Shown here: one piece after another, positions 9,051 to 17,375 of the stretch
Layout: the number at the start of each line of letters is the position of its first letter
How positions within the stretch are numbered: the first letter of the stretch is position 1
DNA from: Trichomonas tenax
Taxonomy: Eukaryota; Parabasalia; Trichomonadida; Trichomonadidae
Direction: 5' to 3'
Length of the DNA: 24,616 nucleotides
Assembly (NCBI GenBank): GCA_023091735.1
Contig: JALKBU010000787.1
Location: 1-24,616, forward strand
The notes under the pieces: model-generated
Told to the model about the DNA's origin: nothing
The model's input: only the letters and a program-made list of their open reading frames with translations
Database searches by the model: none
Position numbers and translations under genes: made by a program

Positions 9051-9728
9051 CTATTCTCCCATAATTGCTGCAAATTCTAAGTATAAATTTTCATTTTCTG
9101 GTCCAAGTATTTGTTTTACATTCCTTAGAGTCTCAAAATTACTGCTATTTGAGTTATTATGGCGTTGAATTTCTTGTATCAAAAGGTTGAAGTCTGAATA
9201 TGTTAGTTGTTGCTTTACTTTTTGCAAAAGTTGACTTGATTTTCTCGCAGACACTCTTTTAGGTGTATTTGGTTTTATTGACGTCAAAAAAATAGATTTA
9301 GGTATAGAGAAATTCATAGCTTCTAGTGTTGGTTGTATTTGTGGTATGTATTGAGGTCTATATGGAACTTGGATTTTACTTGCTAAAGGAACATTTCCTT
9401 CAAGAATAGTTCGAAGATATTGATTCAGCTGGCTATGTTTTGTGATTTCTTGTTCTTTATCTTTGAGTTGTCGTGATAATTGCGTGTTTAATTTTCGTAA
9501 TTTTTCACATTCATTAGATATAACGTTCATATCTGCCTGAAGCTGTTCATTGATGTTTGCAGCTTCAGATAGTTGTGATTGTAAAGAATATACTCGATTT
9601 TGTAAATCGAGGCATCTTTTCTGCCGTAATTTAACTTCTTTTGATCTCTGCTGCTTCGCATTCTCTACAGAAATCATCAGTGAACTTATTGCTGCATCAA
9701 GTTGATCGCTTGAGTCCAAATCGATCAT
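9051..9728 (-). CDS. Coiled-coil protein with At4g15545/NAIP-type C-terminal domain
   Basis: This is a 225-residue protein starting at ATG 9728. Residues about 5-110 are a long coiled coil, rich in Gln, Lys and Leu, with heptad-like spacing. A proline-containing linker with basic Ser/Thr-Pro-like sites follows. The last 65 residues (ARKSSQLLQKVKQQLTYSDF onward, ending near LYLEFAAIM) match the C-terminal signature I know from plant At4g15545-like proteins: R-x-LS-x-x-QF, a helix, an ETL-x-x-x-x-x-I(F/L)G-x-EN-x-x-LY-x-x-F block. In Arabidopsis these are described as NAI2-interacting proteins linked to ER-body formation; the function outside plants is unclear to me. Codon use is AT-rich, suggesting low expression. 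Family assignment rests on remembered motif similarity. Confidence 0.75.
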   Translation of the reverse strand: MIDLDSSDQLDAAISSLMISVENAKQQRSKEVKLRQKRCLDLQNRVYSLQSQLSEAANINEQLQADMNVISNECEKLRKLNTQLSRQLKDKEQEITKHSQLNQYLRTILEGNVPLASKIQVPYRPQYIPQIQPTLEAMNFSIPKSIFLTSIKPNTPKRVSARKSSQLLQKVKQQLTYSDFNLLIQEIQRHNNSNSSNFETLRNVKQILGPENENLYLEFAAIMGE

Positions 9729-9743
9729 AACATTTAATCAATC

Positions 9744-9777
9744 TTTTGACAATAATGTAAACCTTTACATGTCAAAA
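9744..9777. promoter_or_regulatory. Interrupted palindrome upstream of the coiled-coil gene
   Basis: TTTTGAC...TGTAAA (9744-9760) is mirrored by TTTACATGTCAAAA (9764-9777), an interrupted palindrome with one 3-4 base asymmetry. It lies 16-49 bases upstream of ATG 9728 and contains the word TGACATGTAAA (minus strand), which also occurs upstream of the Rab fragment. No clear TCAYTW initiator was found for this gene. Confidence 0.45.
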
Positions 9778-9822
9778 AAAATCCATCACATCTAACATCA
9801 CTTTTAAATTACAATGGTTGAG

Positions 9823-10011
9823 TTAGATCTTTTCACGACTCCATGGAATGCCTGCTCCATTTGTCCTGGAGGCACTGCATTGAGGTGTATTGTTGTTAAT
9901 GTCAAAGATTTTGTCTTCCCTTTCAGGGATCTCGTCTGTAATGCTGTCACTCATGACAGCAATAAACGTTCTATTTTTCCGTTTGGCTTGGACATGTTGA
10001 GAACTGCACAA
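9823..10011 (-). other. Coding-like fragment of unknown origin
   Basis: The frame stays open for 62 codons and is G+C-richer than the flanks, with codons such as GAG ATC, GAC and AAC typical of local genes. An internal ATG gives MSDSITDEIPEREDKIFD and then a Ser/Asn-rich tail ending at a TAA just upstream of the coiled-coil gene. I recognise no domain. It may be the remnant of a duplicated gene. Confidence 0.3.
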
Positions 10012-10159
10012 CTTCTGTATAACATAGTGTGGTTGATTTTAAAATGTAAAATATAGCAATATAAATTCACAGTAATGCCATATATGAAGTGTATAGTTTG
10101 ACTAATCATCATTTGGAAGTCATTTTTATGTTGTGGTGATAGGTGTTTTCAATTGTATA

Positions 10160-10414
10160 ATGAACGAAAGTCGATTTTCAAAACATGATTCCCTTAGTTA
10201 CAAAGACAGGAAAAACGAGCTAAGAGATCATTTAGATAGCTCATCCAGCACCTCTTCTAGCTCCAATGAACTTTTGCTTTTTCATGCAAAAGATATATTA
10301 AAAGATGAAGATAATAATGCTATGAAAACTTTACTAATTGCACATGTGAACAATTCAAGACACTCTTTTATATCGTTAGATCTGATCTTTCAAAAGGCTG
10401 CCATAAGAATGTAA
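10160..10414 (+). CDS. Possible small protein, 84 residues, unrecognised
   Basis: An ATG at 10160 opens 84 codons: a basic/acidic start (MNESRFSKHDSLSYKDRKNE), a serine run around residues 27-35, then a helical C-terminus. A TCATTTTT initiator-like word lies at 10120-10127. The first ATG after it (10128) gives only a four-codon frame, which weakens the case. The 3' end overlaps the last codons of the minus-strand transposase relic. It could be a real small gene, a truncated one or chance. Confidence 0.25.
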   Translation: MNESRFSKHDSLSYKDRKNELRDHLDSSSSTSSSSNELLLFHAKDILKDEDNNAMKTLLIAHVNNSRHSFISLDLIFQKAAIRM

Positions 10415-11720
10415 ATTGGAAATGGCACTTTTTCACAAAAAAGTGAGAAACAATTCGCACTTTTCACAAAAGTGAGCCTGAATTTTTGTATTTTTTCCAA
10501 GTTGCATGCAACATAAAATATATATTTTCCAATGATTTTTGTTAATTTCGAATCTCCATTCTTAATCATTGTATAATACTGATTTAGCAAATTGTAATAC
10601 ATAGAGCAAGGCTGTTTGATATCTATCATTCCAATAAACATCTGCTGAGTGTATTGAATCATTGAAAGAACGAGATATGAGATTAAAGCAATTTGCCAAC
10701 TCTTTCAGATAGAGTTGAAAAACTCTGAAGTCTGTGTTGTTGTTTTGAATGAATCAATATATTGTCTCTCGAAAATGTTTTGTGCTTTTATTTTGTCGAG
10801 TGTATTTTTGATAACTTGATTATTTGCAACAATTGTTTCAATTTTAACAATAATGCGATTCCACTTTCGTGGACTTTCGGCATTTTGAAGAGCTTTGATA
10901 AGGCCAGAAATTGTCTTAGAAGAGTTTTTCTCTACGAAATGGAAAAAGCAATTAAATATTTGGTTTGTATTAAAATATTTTTTTTAACTGAGATTGAAAT
11001 TCCAGATCCTTCATCGGTTGTTATAGATTGGAATGGTTCCCTCCAATTTTCGAATAATAAATCATGTATGTCGTTACAACTAACCTCATCTTCAGTGATC
11101 GAAAAACCAAAACAGAGAGGAAAAATGTGTTCATTAGGGGTGTGGGTTACAGCTGAAATTATCTTGCCAGGTTTTGGATCACGATAATGCGAACCATCCA
11201 TTTGGACTGCACATGTGAATGCTCCAGAATTGATGAAAATTTGAGCTTCAGTCATCATAATCGAAAATGAAATTAATTCTCCATTGTTTTCTGTTGTTAA
11301 TACTACTTTGGCATTACAATATTTTACACAGTGATTGATAATTGAGAGAACGTCGGCCCATGCTTTGATTTTTTGATATGTTAGCATGCCGATGTCTGCA
11401 AACGCTTGATTTTTGATTCTTCTCGAACTCACACTAGATGATTTTTTGTTTTGAACTATTTTTGTGAATTTTCGTGTAGTTGCGCTGTATTTTCTGAGGG
11501 AAATGTACTCAGAATCCATCCTGGAACATAAAATGATTCACACCCTTGGTTGTGATTAACAACCTTCTTCACTGTTGCCGTGCCATCAGCAGCGATTCTC
11601 AACTGAATTGATGCCTTGCAACTATTTCTATAATGACAATAGAGACAATTACAGTCTTTTTCTGATCAAAGCATGTTCTGAAAGTAGGAACCTTATGTCA
11701 CAAAAGCTGTGGGAGTGTCT
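10390..11720 (-). pseudogene. Broken Mutator-like (MULE) transposase with FLYWCH-type zinc finger
   Basis: Reading the minus strand in pieces gives a MULE layout. Around 11653-11540 a zinc-finger-like block reads CNCLYCHYRNSCKA, then VVNHNQGC, like the FLYWCH/WRKY-type fingers at the N-terminus of such transposases. A 195-codon frame (11519-10932) then carries the catalytic core with Asp in VQMDGSH and Asp in TTDEGSG. After a run of eight A (plus-strand T run 10978-10985) the match continues in another frame with CFFHFVEKN, the C..H position of the MULE domain. This frame runs to 10390 across a TGA at 10705-10707. So there are at least two frameshifts and one stop, plus a further break upstream of the finger near 11666. 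Ends and terminal repeats were not found, so limits are approximate. Confidence 0.7.
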
Positions 11721-12018
11721 ATTATGTCATGTCTGCCGAAAAATTAAAATATTGAAAAAGTCTTTTTCTGTCAGAAAAAAATCTTCATTTTGCAATTTTA
11801 ATTCAGCCAATATGTTTTATTTTATATAAGCATGCATATCATGCAACATAACTTTTTTTGTGGGTGTCTGGCCAAACCTCCAGACACCATTCAATTTTGA
11901 TGGTGTATAACTGCTTGTCCAAACACCTACAATTTTACCCATTCCCAAAACATACTATTATTTATCCTTTTATGACACTTTGAAGCCAAAATCGCATGAA
12001 AAATCATGCTTCATATTT
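11721..12018. other. Short spacer with hairpin
   Basis: This is an AT-rich stretch between the MULE relic and the Rab fragment. Its only notable content is the 9-bp stem at 11863-11888 and a weaker GGTGT...ACACC pair just after it. Confidence 0.5.
11863..11888. repeat. Perfect 9-bp stem-loop
   Basis: GGTGTCTGG (11863-11871) and CCAGACACC (11880-11888) pair perfectly around the 8-base loop CCAAACCT. Related words recur: GGTGT and ACACC flank the next 30 bases, and GGTGTCTGATCC with TTAGACAC occurs near 17,150-17,187. It may be the tip of a mobile-element terminal repeat. Confidence 0.75.
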
Positions 12019-12255
12019 TCATTGCAAATCTCTGATATACGACGGCATCAGCGACTTGAAGCGCTCCTGTCCAGCGGTGTCCCATATCTGTAGAGTGACT
12101 GTTCGTCCTTGGACTTGAACAGGCTTCGTGAAAAAGTCGACGCCGATTGTAGTGTTGTACTCCTTAATGAACTCATCGTTCATGAGTATGTTGAGAAGCG
12201 AAGTCTTTCCGACACCTGCAGCGCCCAAAAATACGACTTTGCACTTAGAACTCAT
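12019..12255 (-). pseudogene. Truncated Rab GTPase (first 78 residues only)
   Basis: From ATG 12255 the frame gives a normal Rab N-terminus: P-loop GAAGVGKTS at about residues 10-18, switch I with TIGVDF, and WDTAGQERF of switch II. It then reaches SYIRD and stops at TGA two codons later. A full Rab has about 200 residues. The G4 (NKxD) and G5 motifs and the C-terminal cysteines for prenylation are all missing, and no continuation was seen in other frames downstream. The piece is G+C-rich and sits in AT-rich DNA with abrupt edges, which fits a recently duplicated fragment. An upstream ATG at 12333 adds 26 AT-rich codons unlike any Rab and is not used here. A functional mini-GTPase is unlikely but cannot be excluded. 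Confidence 0.8.
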
Positions 12256-13277
12256 TTTTTTTTGGAAATTTTTTTCATACCCCTGCTTAATTTTAGCTTT
12301 CCCTATATTATTTTTACATGTCAAATATTGCATTTACAAAGCAGCTTTTACAATCCATGAACGTTTCTCGTTTTTTTTTTGTTCAAATCCAATTTGGACT
12401 ATATCAATATCTCTCCTATGCATATGAACATTACCTATGCTTTTTTTAAAATAGTCATAGATGAATGATGAATTGTTGACAAAGAATGCGAAAATGAATT
12501 AACAATAATAGCACAAGAATTTGATTTCATTTCGATGTCTTGCAATTTTCTAGCAATTAAAATAATGTATTAGCTCTCTTTAATATTATAAAAATCTGAT
12601 TTGCTTCAACGGAACAATTGGAATAGGAAAATGAAGGTATAATGAGCAGGGCTATTTAATGTCTGAAACCCACGCGAATATCAAAAATAATATGAGACTT
12701 TAAGACTTGAATTTGTAATATATAATATTTTTGACCATTTTTACATCAGTTGAAAGACAGATAATGATAATCCAAAATTTGATATTTTGAATTGTTTATG
12801 ATTTTCACAAATTTATTATCCATAGACATAGTAAAGTCCAAATATTTAATTATTTTATGTTTAATTTTTATGAAGGTTGCCCAAGGTTTTGTTCAAACTT
12901 TTAAGACTTATGTATATAGAATAAAGCTATAACTCAACGAGCATAACATGAACCACATCACTCAGAATTAAAGGCATAGTTCAAAATTCATAATGTCTAT
13001 GAATATAGTCGAGATAATTTGAATATTAAACATTTATGTTAAATTTGCTTTAAATTGAATATTTACCATAAAAACATTGTAAACATCAATGTTTAATCAA
13101 AATTTCGATCCGATTTTTTATTAGGTAAAACGTGACAAAAATAAGTTTCGTTTCCAATTATTTAAAATTTAGCATTTGCATGGACAGAAAATTCCAAATT
13201 TATGATTTTAAAATGATTTTATTATGTACGTTTGCACTTTTCCGTAACTTTTTAAATAGTTTACGTAAAAAAATAAA
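12256..13277. other. AT-rich spacer without a gene
   Basis: Very AT-rich, with no coding-like frame. It contains the word TTTACATGTCA at 12313-12323, and AGCTATAACTCA (12925-12936) followed by GTCGAGATAA, which echoes 3026-3100. The last 150 bases should hold the CYFIP promoter. The nearest initiator-like word there is GCACTTT at 13234-13240, a one-base variant of TCACTTT. Confidence 0.55.
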
Positions 13278-16200
13278 ATGGCGAATATTGATACACAACA
13301 AGCGGCACAGATCGAAGTTGCCATTGATTCCAACTTCAATTCGATCTATCCCGAAGTTTTTCCGCAGTCAGCTGATATCGCTTTTCCGGAAAACCCAACA
13401 TTTGATAACTCAGACATTTCCACCAGTCCTTTAGACGTTAAGGACATTAATGATGCTGTCATCCAAGAAATTAACCACCTCCGTGTTATCAATTTGCTTA
13501 TCTCCGAAGCTGAACAGTACATTTCTTTCATTTATTCATATCGTTCTCTCTTCCGTTCTACACGTGCTTCCAAGGTTGTCTCTGACATCATCAAGATCTC
13601 TGACGCCAAGAGCCCAGACACAAAGCCAGAAGATCAACAAAGAGCTGATGAATTCAAGAAGAACTACAACGAGGCTTACAAGGCTCAGTATCAGCCAACA
13701 ATGGAAAAGCTTTACGAGCTTCGTGAGTTTTGCGAAAGTTTCGCTTCAAAGATGTACGTCGTTTTCTCAAGCGACGCTTATAAGCCATCTGGCGTTATTT
13801 TCGAGAAGGCAATCAAAGCCCTTGCATTGGTCTATAACATCGATTCACTCAAGCTTCTCAAGACATCTTTCACAATCGATACATCAACTTACAGACGTTG
13901 CTTCGATCCATCTGAAATTGCTAAGAACCCAACAATCCAAATCATGCCATCCTTCCTTTCCACACCGAACAACACAATTACACAAGTTCAATCACTTATT
14001 AACGATAATAAGAAGTTCCCGAACAAGACACAGAACGTCTACAACTGGTTGTCATCCTTCTTGGCTTACTGCGTTGAAGTTTACAAGAAGAACGTTTTGA
14101 CACCAACAGAGCGTTCTAATGTTCTTTGTGCTATTGTTTTCGTTCTCCATCTTACAATTCCAGATGACAAGTGCAATCTCTACTCCATCAGCTGTATTGA
14201 AGATGTCTTCAAGATCCTTAACGAAAACCCAGTCGTTCAGCTTTACGGTGAAAACTGCTTCGTGCCAGGTTACTCACTTCCAAAGGTTTCCGGATTCAAG
14301 GAGAGCAAGAACTATCCAATCGTCAAGTCTGCTCCAGAACTCGAGGCATGCGAGGGCAAGCTTCTCATCAAGAAGAACATCGAAGAGTACCGTAAGCAGT
14401 ATAATGAGCAGCTTCGTATCGTCACAGATATCCCACGTGACAAGGACATCACAGAAGAGAAGCTCATGTCACTCCTTCGTTTCATCTCCGACATGACATT
14501 CGCTATCCAGCGCCAGGCCGCCTACAAGATCATTCTCAGTGCTCCACCGCCAAAGCTTGATAAGAGTCAAAAGGTCTACAACTACGATCTTTGCGTCAAG
14601 TACAACTACGATGCAACCGACTTGGATGTTCTTGTCGAAGTTATTGGCTTCATTAAGACAATCAGTGCTATCTTGATCACAGCTGAACCAAGCATCAACA
14701 AGTTTGTTAACAAGACAATCTATCACGATGTCCAGGAGTATATCCAAAACACACTCGAGCGTCCACTTGTCCGTTCTCGCAGCACAAAGTGCACTGATGC
14801 CAAGCAGGTCATGGAACGCATTCGTGACCTCTTCGGTAACTGGGGCAACGAAGATCCAAATAAGCATCTTCCAAAGTCCACAAAGCAGATCAAGCCACAC
14901 GTTATCGATCAGGGCACAGTTCCAGTCACAGCAAACCAGCTTGATATCCTCCGCATCCAGTTGTCTTCGATGATCCTTCCAGATTCGAAGTTCACAGCAC
15001 GCGTTGGCGCCTTCAAACTTTCTCACTTCCGTCCAAAGCACATTAACCTCACATCTCAGTTCCTTGAGTCCACACGCAACTGGTACGCAATGCTCAGCTA
15101 CATCCCAACAGTTCGCTCAGCTTCGAACCTTTCATTCCTTTGGCTCCGTGAGACATATCTTGATATTGATGAAACACTTCAGTTCCCTGTTCGTTCATCA
15201 TTGCCATTCATTCTTTCTGAGCACATCCTTAAGACAACAGATGTTCCAATCAAGCCACAGCTCCACGATGCAACATTCTTCCCATTCGAAGTTTATAACG
15301 ATGCCGCTTATACTGCCATCAACACATTCAAGTCCCAATATCTTTACCGCGAAATTGAGGCCGAGGTTTCTCTTTGCGTCGATATGATTGCCTTCGCATT
15401 CAGCGATACATTCTACAAGTACACTCGTGCTACAGCTTCTGCTATGGAACTCCCACCAGATGTTCTTGGTCTTATTACACCACCGCCGAACCGTTACAGC
15501 ATCATGGTACAGCAGAACAGAATGTGCTTGCTTGGTAGCGCCGTCGACTTCAACCAGGTCACAACACAGAAGCTTAACACAAAGATCCGCCAAGAGCTCG
15601 AATCTTATGTCGAAATGCTTACAGACTTAAGACTTGTTCCATACGTTGCCCACAGAATCAGAGTTGCTCGTACATCCCACAGCCTTTTGGTCGCCAACCA
15701 ACTTCTCATGGACGACTTCGATACACTTTGGCAGCAGGCCCGCAACTTCGATAACCCACTTTCCATCGAGTCTAAGCTTACACTTACACTCACACAGTCA
15801 CTCAACTTCCCACACTACCGCTTGAATGTTGTTTCCCGCAGATTCCTTCCAGCTTCCACATCCAAGCTCCCATCATCAACCAAGAACGCTATCTCAATCC
15901 CGATCACATCAAAGGAAAAATGGGTTGCCGAATACGCTAAGATTCACCAGCACGAGACAGAGTACATTGGCCAGGAGCACATCCAGGCTATTGTCGAGCT
16001 TTGCTCATCTGGTGAACTTGCTGCTTTCATCAACAAGATCATGGCTCGCCTTGAAGATCAGATGCTCAAGGTCCTTGAAGTTTATACACAAGTTGCTTCT
16101 GTCATCAGATTGCTTCCAGCCATTTCTAAGGATGATATCACTGGTTACTTCAACTTCAACAGTGATGCATACTCATCAATCTCACATCCAAGATTAAGAT

Positions 16201-16727
16201 CCCTTTATGATGGTCTCAGAACAATCGGCAATACAATCACATTCCTTTATTATCTTGAGAATGAGCTTAAGGTCTCACCAGGCAACTCTATTATCTCCTC
16301 AGTTATGCAGATGATTTCCCAGATTTTGCTCTTAAAGAAGGAACTCTTCTTCTCCGATCAGCCTCTCGACCTTGAATCAACAATGACACACAGATCTTTC
16401 GCCTCTATCTGGTCTGTCCTTGAATTCATGTCCTGCTCACCAGAACTTACAAAGCTTGATGATAAGGATAAGGATCCAGTCATCATCCTTGATTACCTCG
16501 GTGATGGTCCAATCGTAGCTGCCCATGTCTTCATTACACTTACAAACCAAATCCCATTGTACAAGTTCGATTCCATCTGCTACAGAGCCAGCAAACTCCA
16601 CTTCACAGAGCAAGCCAAGCCATCCAACGACCAGCTCTATAAGTTCCTTTATAACGCTGATGTTGCTGAACAATGCAGGAAGTTCGCTGAACTTATCGCC
16701 AAACCATACCAGATGAAAATTAACTAA
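13278..16727 (+). CDS. CYFIP/Sra-1/PIR121-type subunit of the WAVE regulatory complex
   Basis: This is a 1,149-residue protein starting at ATG 13278. CYFIP (Sra-1, PIR121) is the Rac-binding subunit of the WAVE complex. It holds WAVE inactive until Rac binds, then actin branching by Arp2/3 is triggered at the membrane. The N-terminal half corresponds to the CYFIP/CYRI Rac-binding domain and the rest to the cytoplasmic FMR1-interacting family. The clearest matches to animal CYFIP are near residue 441 (KYNYDATDLDVLVEVIGFIK) and near residue 672 (VYNDAAYTAINTF, then YLYREIEAEVSLCVD). Further agreement follows at PPPNRY (near 735) and in the C-terminal GDGPIVAAHVFI segment, which parallels the GDG block of CYFIP. 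Animal proteins are about 1,250 residues, so this one is slightly shorter at the C-terminus. Codon use (ACA, CCA, AAG, CTT) is typical of expressed trichomonad genes. There are no introns. Confidence 0.92.
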   Translation: MANIDTQQAAQIEVAIDSNFNSIYPEVFPQSADIAFPENPTFDNSDISTSPLDVKDINDAVIQEINHLRVINLLISEAEQYISFIYSYRSLFRSTRASKVVSDIIKISDAKSPDTKPEDQQRADEFKKNYNEAYKAQYQPTMEKLYELREFCESFASKMYVVFSSDAYKPSGVIFEKAIKALALVYNIDSLKLLKTSFTIDTSTYRRCFDPSEIAKNPTIQIMPSFLSTPNNTITQVQSLINDNKKFPNKTQNVYNWLSSFLAYCVEVYKKNVLTPTERSNVLCAIVFVLHLTIPDDKCNLYSISCIEDVFKILNENPVVQLYGENCFVPGYSLPKVSGFKESKNYPIVKSAPELEACEGKLLIKKNIEEYRKQYNEQLRIVTDIPRDKDITEEKLMSLLRFISDMTFAIQRQAAYKIILSAPPPKLDKSQKVYNYDLCVKYNYDATDLDVLVEVIGFIKTISAILITAEPSINKFVNKTIYHDVQEYIQNTLERPLVRSRSTKCTDAKQVMERIRDLFGNWGNEDPNKHLPKSTKQIKPHVIDQGTVPVTANQLDILRIQLSSMILPDSKFTARVGAFKLSHFRPKHINLTSQFLESTRNWYAMLSYIPTVRSASNLSFLWLRETYLDIDETLQFPVRSSLPFILSEHILKTTDVPIKPQLHDATFFPFEVYNDAAYTAINTFKSQYLYREIEAEVSLCVDMIAFAFSDTFYKYTRATASAMELPPDVLGLITPPPNRYSIMVQQNRMCLLGSAVDFNQVTTQKLNTKIRQELESYVEMLTDLRLVPYVAHRIRVARTSHSLLVANQLLMDDFDTLWQQARNFDNPLSIESKLTLTLTQSLNFPHYRLNVVSRRFLPASTSKLPSSTKNAISIPITSKEKWVAEYAKIHQHETEYIGQEHIQAIVELCSSGELAAFINKIMARLEDQMLKVLEVYTQVASVIRLLPAISKDDITGYFNFNSDAYSSISHPRLRSLYDGLRTIGNTITFLYYLENELKVSPGNSIISSVMQMISQILLLKKELFFSDQPLDLESTMTHRSFASIWSVLEFMSCSPELTKLDDKDKDPVIILDYLGDGPIVAAHVFITLTNQIPLYKFDSICYRASKLHFTEQAKPSNDQLYKFLYNADVAEQCRKFAELIAKPYQMKIN

Positions 16728-16728
16728 A
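16725..16728 (+). terminator. TAAA tetramer at the CYFIP stop
   Basis: The stop TAA plus the next A make TAAA, followed at once by a second copy (TAAATAAAAGG). This fits the trichomonad UAAA polyadenylation signal. Confidence 0.5.
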
Positions 16729-17375
16729 TAAAAGGCGTTTTATTTATGATTGGTTTCTTAATTGATGTTGATTTTTTTTTAATGACAAGTTTATCTAACA
16801 AGATATAATATTTCCAGATCAAAATATATCTGAAAGAACTCTGTTGAAGAAATTCATAATGTTGCAAATAAACTTGGGCGATTTAGATAATCCACTATTG
16901 AAAATGGGATATTGCATGTTTTGTCGATTATATCATATGCAGATAAACACGCTTTATATGATAATAATGTGTTGATGTATCATAAATGTAATTTTGTTTT
17001 GGTTTCGAAAATGCTATATTTTTTGAATGGTTTATCCAAGTTAGATGACATGGAAACGCTTTAGTACTTATGTGCTTAACTGTAATAACTGTGTAAGGTA
17101 CTATTTTCAATCTAGTTTTAGAAAGTAAAAATAAAATGTTTATATAAGGGTGTCTGATCCTTTGCTAATAGCTCCATCTCTTAGACACATGATTCTATGG
17201 ACTGATGCATAGATATAGAATGTGATGAAAATTATATTTTGAATTTTTTTTCTCAATGTTATGTGATATTATTGCACTGGAACCGGATGTTGAGTTTCCT
17301 ATATTACCATGGTAATCATGAATTTTGTCCAATTTTCGGAATTTTTATAACAAAAAATAAAAATAGAGAGAAAAG
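16729..17375. other. Spacer between the tails of CYFIP and PP5
   Basis: This is a convergent, AT-rich spacer. On the + strand about 16,896-17,063 stays mostly open, with one stop, and reads like a folded protein (SIISYADKHALYDNNVLMYH, then CNFVLVSKMLYFLNGLSKLDD). It may be a fragment of a decayed gene, not identified. A GGTGTCTGA...TTAGACAC pair lies at about 17,149-17,187. Confidence 0.4.

Noticed and set aside
10410..10466. Two TCACTTTT initiator-like words on the minus strand
   Set aside because: They lie inside the tail of the transposase relic, in a run of AAAGTG/CACTTTT repeats, with no convincing gene directly downstream.
12376..12396. tRNA T-arm-like word GTTCAAATCC
   Set aside because: The flanking bases do not pair into a T-stem and no acceptor, D or anticodon arms can be formed.
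14469..15041. 190-codon open frame antisense to CYFIP
   Set aside because: It is a mirror of the biased codons of the long sense gene. The same holds for many other frames overlapping BiP, CYFIP, PP5 and the 969-residue gene.
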